Below, one piece after another: positions 60,745 to 64,000 of a stretch of DNA of 64,000 bases. How positions within the stretch are numbered: position 1 is the first letter of the stretch; each line of letters opens with the position of its first letter. A program made the translations under genes and the position numbers. The stretch comes from Mesobacillus sp. S13 (lineage in GTDB: Bacteria > Bacillota > Bacilli > Bacillales > Cytobacillaceae), in NCBI RefSeq assembly GCF_020422885.1, contig NZ_CP084622.1, positions 978,001-1,042,000 of the forward strand, in the 5' to 3' direction. The notes beneath the pieces are model-generated. The model did not search any database and was not told where the DNA came from. It worked only from the letters and a program-made list of their open reading frames with translations.

Positions 60745-61272
60745 ATGAGTGATGAAAAAAAACAGACACATCATGAAGATGATAAGGATATGATCAAGCT
60801 GATCGATAACCTGAACAGGAAAGATGATGTTCATTTGAATAGAAGGGCATTCCTGAAGGCTTCATTCGGCGCAACCGTCGCAATCGGACTTGCAACGACT
60901 CCATTCGGAATCTTCACGTTCCTGCGCGATGAAAATGGCGAAGTGAAACGAGTGGAAATCACCGATATCGATGACCTGGCAATCGGCGAATCCAGGAACT
61001 TCAACTACCCGACGAAGAATGAGCCAGCTATTTTGGTCAGGACACCGGAGGACAAATTCGTAGCCTACAACAATAAATGCACACATCTTCAATGCCCGGT
61101 TTTTTACGAGCATAAGGAAAATGTCTTGCTGTGCCCTTGTCACAAAGGTTATTTCAATGTAGACAGCGGACAGCCGATGGCAGGACCGCCGCAGCGCGAG
61201 CTTCCTAAAATCCTGCTAGAAATCAAGGACGGAAAGGTTTTTGCAGTAGGGAGGGAAGTAAGGCATGGATAA
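60745..61272 (+). CDS. Tat-exported Rieske [2Fe-2S] protein
   Basis: This 175-residue protein is similar in design to QcrA. A hydrophilic start is followed by the twin-arginine motif NRRAFLKASFGATVAIGLA (residues 32-50), which acts as a Tat signal/anchor. The Rieske ligands are Cys112 and His114 (CTHLQC) and Cys130 and His133 (CPCH), with Cys117/Cys132 as the usual disulfide. The domain should face outside the membrane. AGGAGG is 8 nt before ATG 60745. No cytochrome b or c1 genes accompany it, so it is not a standard bc complex copy. It overlaps the next gene by 8 nt. Confidence 0.88.
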   Translation: MSDEKKQTHHEDDKDMIKLIDNLNRKDDVHLNRRAFLKASFGATVAIGLATTPFGIFTFLRDENGEVKRVEITDIDDLAIGESRNFNYPTKNEPAILVRTPEDKFVAYNNKCTHLQCPVFYEHKENVLLCPCHKGYFNVDSGQPMAGPPQRELPKILLEIKDGKVFAVGREVRHG

Positions 61273-61462
61273 AAAAAGAGCAGCATTCTTCTCGATTTTC
61301 CTGTTCCTTGCCATCAACGTTTTCTCTTTATCCAATGCCATCGAGGGGTATTATGGACATGAAGATGAGCGCGTATATGGCGCAGTTATCGTTGCGCTGA
61401 TTTCGACGATCCTGGCAACAACAGCCTTTTTCATCTGGAGGAAGGCAGAGTATAAAAAGTAG
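61265..61462 (+). CDS. Two-helix small membrane protein
   Basis: This 65-residue protein has helices AAFFSIFLFLAINVFSLSNAI and VYGAVIVALISTILATTAFFIW separated by GYYGHEDER. The start overlaps the end of the Rieske gene and GGGAGG lies in that gene, so the two are coupled. It may anchor the Rieske protein or form part of the complex. Family not recognised. Confidence 0.72.
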   Translation: MDKKRAAFFSIFLFLAINVFSLSNAIEGYYGHEDERVYGAVIVALISTILATTAFFIWRKAEYKK

Positions 61463-61553
61463 GCTGAGGGCGATGATAAAAAGGAGGACTCTTTGTATAC
61501 AACTGAGTACATAGCAGTTGGAATGGCATTGAGTTCAAAAGGGAGGAATGCAC

Positions 61554-61775
61554 ATGGTATCCCATTCTTTTTTTCATCAAGACAGAAAAAAAGTATCAAT
61601 TGAGGAAGTACTTGAAAATTCCCTTGAAATTGAAGAAGATTTAATGCGTACTTACCTAATCACGGCTGAACGAATCCATGACGATCCCGAACTAAAGGAC
61701 CGCCTCGAAAACTTCGCAGAAGGAAATGCGAAACGGACAAAACAGTTGCTTGATGAATTAAAAAACGGTAAATAA
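61554..61775 (+). CDS. Small helical protein (73 residues)
   Basis: This acidic, all-helical protein reads VSHSFFHQDRKKVSIEEVLENSLEIEEDLMRTYLITAERIHDDPELKDRLENFAEGNAKRTKQLLDELKNGK. The E-E-D-x-x-R-x-Y and D-D-P-E-L-K-D-R-L pattern recalls half of a ferritin-like or rubrerythrin helical pair, but the metal ligands are incomplete. ATG 61554 is 7 nt from GGGAGG. It ends the cluster at a strong terminator. Function unknown. Confidence 0.7.
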   Translation: MVSHSFFHQDRKKVSIEEVLENSLEIEEDLMRTYLITAERIHDDPELKDRLENFAEGNAKRTKQLLDELKNGK

Positions 61776-61776
61776 A

Positions 61777-61809
61777 GAAGCAGCGGAGTTTTTGAACTCC
61801 GCTGCTTTT
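61777..61809. terminator. Bidirectional terminator
   Basis: AGAAGCAGCGGAGTT-TTTG-AACTCCGCTGCTTTT lies between the redox cluster and the convergent unknown gene. Confidence 0.93.
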
Positions 61810-61820
61810 CTATTAGAGTA

Positions 61821-62330
61821 TTAGCTAAATTGATTAGTCGGTACAATCTTGATATTTTCCCCTTCGAATTTCCTTTCGCCGAACAGGGTGATCAAGGTGC
61901 AGCTGGTGATGCGGAAAGGGTCTACAGCGATTTCATATTCCGCAAGCAGGCCGGAACCCAGTTCGTCGCCTTCTGGATTCAAAGCCTGGACATTCTGGCC
62001 TTCAAGAGTCCTGAGCTTGGCTTTCATCAGGAATAACTTCCACTCTTCCCAATTCTTGATCAAAAACGCTGCCTCACCATTCTCCAAATAGCCTAGCTGG
62101 CAGTCTCTTTCATCGATCGCTGATTCGTTTCCATAGCTAAGCTCCATGATTAAATTCCTTAAAAATTGAAACTCCTCAAGGCCAAGATAAGGGTCAATGT
62201 GGAATTCAACCACGTTTCCGTTTTCCTTGATGGAAGCAAGTGTTTTGTTGTTCATCATGACAGATTTGTTTTTAATATGTTGTGATTTCAAATGTTCCAG
62301 GGGAGTGCCCATGAGTTTCAGAGTAAGCAT
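61821..62330 (-). CDS. Hypothetical protein with FNR-like promoter (169 residues)
   Basis: This soluble protein opens MLTLKLMGTPLEHLKSQHIKNKSVMMNNKTLASIKENGNVVEFHIDPYLGLEEFQFLRNLIMELSYGNESAIDERDCQLGYLENGEAAFLIKNWEEWKLFL, a mixed alpha/beta pattern with no motif I recognise. GGAGA lies 5 nt before ATG 62330. The promoter has a degenerate FNR box (62392-62407) at the same distance from its -10 box as in the molybdoenzyme promoter. It may belong to the same anaerobic regulon. Confidence 0.72.
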   Translation of the reverse strand: MLTLKLMGTPLEHLKSQHIKNKSVMMNNKTLASIKENGNVVEFHIDPYLGLEEFQFLRNLIMELSYGNESAIDERDCQLGYLENGEAAFLIKNWEEWKLFLMKAKLRTLEGQNVQALNPEGDELGSGLLAEYEIAVDPFRITSCTLITLFGERKFEGENIKIVPTNQFS

Positions 62331-62364
62331 AACAATCTCCTTTTTCGGTCGTAATGTTACCTTC

Positions 62365-62407
62365 ATTATAATGATTTTGCCCTATCTGCGGTGTGACAAA
62401 CTTCATT
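62365..62407 (-). promoter_or_regulatory. FNR-like promoter of the 61821 gene
   Basis: On the minus strand AATGA-AGTTTG-TCACA (62407-62392, centre 62399.5) has one perfect FNR half and one degenerate half. TATAAT follows at 62370-62365. The centre to the first -10 base is 29.5 bp, identical to the promoter at 55503-55545. Confidence 0.6.
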
Positions 62408-62703
62408 ACTTCCCCATAAAACCTGATTTTAGTACGAAAGATATAGGCAGAGGCATTTTCGACAATAACTGGCAAAAAATTGGATCGTTTATTAAAAAAG
62501 TTACAAATTTAGCAGTGCTTGTAGCAAAACTGAAAGCTGGCTGAAATCTTGCATGAAAAATTGTTTGATAGAATACAATGATAAGGTTTGAGCGTAAGCC
62601 GGCATAGGGAAAAAGTATAGTTAGTTAGAACAATTTTTTATGCCTGAAGGAGTCTGAAGGCTCTTTTTTTGGATTGATATTATAAAGAGGTCGGAGGAAG
62701 GTC

Positions 62704-64000
62704 ATGACAATTGAAGAGCAATTAATCAAAAAGTCGTACTTTGAAACTTATATGGAGCAAGGAAATCAGGCACATCCTATTCGTGTCCTCGGGGAGCTTT
62801 ACCTTGAAGAGCAGAAGAATGATATGCCGGATTTATCATACATCCGTTTTGCTCAGGGAGAGGTCTATTTTCATAACAGAGATTACGAAGCGGCTATTTT
62901 TAAATGGGAAAATATCACGAATGAACTGGAGCCATGGGCGAAAAAGAACATGGGTGATGCGTTCCTTGAGATTGGTCTGCACACATCTGCAGAGGAACTG
63001 TACCTTTCGATTGATACAGAAAGCAATATTCTCAGGATTGAAAGCGGGCTGCAGCTTTTGACGCTTTACATAGAACAGGGGAAGCTTGACAAAGCGGTTG
63101 CTGTCATCAAGAAATCTGTGCAGCTGGATCCGGATTATCCGGGCGTTACAGGGATTGCCCGTGCTTTCTTTGAAGAGCATCACGACTGGGAAAATGCCGT
63201 TGAACTGGCAGTCAATGAAGGAGTCCGAACCGGTTCGCCAAAGTGGTTTGACGTCTTGAATCAGTATGTAGAACAGGGGCATACCAGACAGTTCTCACCG
63301 TCTTATTTTAACGAGGCGTTATCGGTGCTGTTCCAGGTGGACCGCAGCCGGTTTGAACAGCTGTCTGTATCCCTGTGGGAAAGTTATCGGGATCAAAGCT
63401 CCTATATGAAATGGCTGAGGGAGTTCAACCAGTTGTTCAGTGGGATGGACGGCAATAGAAGAGATGGCTGGACCCATCTTTCAGCGGTCTATCAGGACAC
63501 TTACTTCGAATTGATTAATGGAGATCGGTTGATTAAGGAAATCTCACCGCTGATTCCTGAGTTGCTGACGAACTGGCTGAAAATTACGAGTCCAGTTAAC
63601 AGCCTTGTTTCAGCATCATCAATCATTGCTTGGAATGAGGTTTTTCCAGGAACCATTACCACGTCGGCGATTCACGACGCGGAGAACCTTGTCCTGAATT
63701 CTCGCCAATACGATAATGGATACGAAGATAGCATGCAGTTATTTGAGACCATCATTAAGTGGGCTGAGAACCATGAAATCGAAGTAGGCAACAGGATAAA
63801 ATGGATGGTCCGTGAGCTCCAGGAAACCAATGTCCATAATCTGCTGATTGCCGGTTTATCTGGAAATGGAAAGTCATCCTTCGTCAATTCGATTGTTGGC
63901 GACGAGCTGATTACCTCTCCCACTGGTGCTGTCATCAGGTTCATGAACGATGAGAATCCGGAAATCCAGGAAATTAATGATACGGCAGTCCGCCAAATCA
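62704..64000 (+). CDS. TPR-containing dynamin-like GTPase, N-terminal part (runs off the window)
   Basis: The first 432 codons are visible. An N-terminal helical region contains TPR-like pairs (IRFAQGEVYFHNRDYEAAIFKWENI, KKNMGDAFLEIGLHTSAEELYL, LTLYIEQGKLDKAVAVIKKSVQLDPDYPG; about residues 45-155). After a helical stretch comes a dynamin/GTPase P-loop LLIAGLSGNGKSSFVNSIVGDELI (about residues 381-404), with the start of switch I in TSPTGAV. Large GTPases of this type remodel membranes or act in stress defence. GGAGGAAGG precedes ATG 62704. The C-terminus is not in the window. Confidence 0.8.
   Translation, partial: MTIEEQLIKKSYFETYMEQGNQAHPIRVLGELYLEEQKNDMPDLSYIRFAQGEVYFHNRDYEAAIFKWENITNELEPWAKKNMGDAFLEIGLHTSAEELYLSIDTESNILRIESGLQLLTLYIEQGKLDKAVAVIKKSVQLDPDYPGVTGIARAFFEEHHDWENAVELAVNEGVRTGSPKWFDVLNQYVEQGHTRQFSPSYFNEALSVLFQVDRSRFEQLSVSLWESYRDQSSYMKWLREFNQLFSGMDGNRRDGWTHLSAVYQDTYFELINGDRLIKEISPLIPELLTNWLKITSPVNSLVSASSIIAWNEVFPGTITTSAIHDAENLVLNSRQYDNGYEDSMQLFETIIKWAENHEIEVGNRIKWMVRELQETNVHNLLIAGLSGNGKSSFVNSIVGDELITSPTGAVIRFMNDENPEIQEINDTAVRQI

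Overview
This window looks like chromosomal DNA of a Bacillus-type Firmicute (family Bacillaceae; a marine or soil Mesobacillus-like lineage would fit, but no species marker is present). The basis is strong AGGAGG ribosome sites, many TTG/GTG starts, tight hairpin-plus-T-run terminators, and a gene set typical of bacilli: PxpABC, LytST/CstA, RocB, ThiW, DUF1836, a CBO0543-type membrane protein and an orphan PAS histidine kinase of the sporulation-kinase type. CcpA-like cre boxes and FNR-type TGTGA-N6-TCACA boxes are also visible. No tRNA, rRNA, prophage, IS transposase or CRISPR array was found.

Layout. 1-4.4 kb: end of an MFS gene, a tiny charged protein, a GNAT enzyme, a DUF2089 operon, secreted GlpQ and a second GNAT. 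4.5-7.7 kb: pcp-pxpB-pxpA-pxpC, a pathway from N-terminal pyroglutamyl peptides to glutamate. 7.8-14.1 kb: membrane proteins, a MarR/MFS pair, an orphan pair of peptide-type ABC permeases, and a divergent ArsR/MFS pair. 14.3-22.5 kb: rluF, SRPBCC and CrtC-like proteins, DUF2254, a PAS-GGDEF-EAL protein, a DUF1259 protein and an OYE-family reductase. 22.9-26.0 kb: amino-acid dehydrogenase-ptb-buk. 26-31.3 kb: panE, cstA with a 51-residue partner, and the lytST two-component system. 31.6-34.2 kb: DUF4097 protein, pepT and a small membrane protein. 34.3-37.5 kb: TPP riboswitch and thiM-thiD-thiE-thiW. 37.5-55.3 kb: mostly single housekeeping genes, including a glnS, rocB and a split ThrE exporter.

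55.3-61.8 kb holds the most interesting functional block. A perfect FNR box, placed 29.5 bp upstream of a -10 box, precedes a membrane protein with in-membrane histidines and a CxxC...CxxC tail. It is followed by a NasC/Nap-type molybdopterin oxidoreductase without a Tat signal and a 16-cysteine ferredoxin. After an intergenic repeat block come a cysteine-free Mrp-type ATPase, a Tat-type Rieske protein and two small proteins. A divergently regulated unknown gene at 61.8-62.3 kb has a degenerate FNR box with exactly the same geometry. Together they suggest an anaerobically induced electron-transfer complex built around an assimilatory-type catalytic subunit. The window ends inside a TPR/dynamin-like GTPase gene.

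Independently of the genes, the intergenic DNA carries several dispersed repeat families. (1) A GC-richer foldable element of about 120 bp occurs in four forms, one inside the thiM leader and one reduced form just ahead of pxpB. (2) Three loci carry five tandem 20-21 bp units closing on the same hairpin (GAACTGGAAA...TTTCCAGTTC), although the repeated word differs between loci. (3) A 52-bp tandem array lies upstream of a GNAT gene. (4) A palindromic CGGAA/TTCCG cluster lies downstream of an MFS gene. The second class looks like a modular repeat-plus-hairpin element and is, with the FNR-linked redox cluster, the best candidate here for something undescribed.
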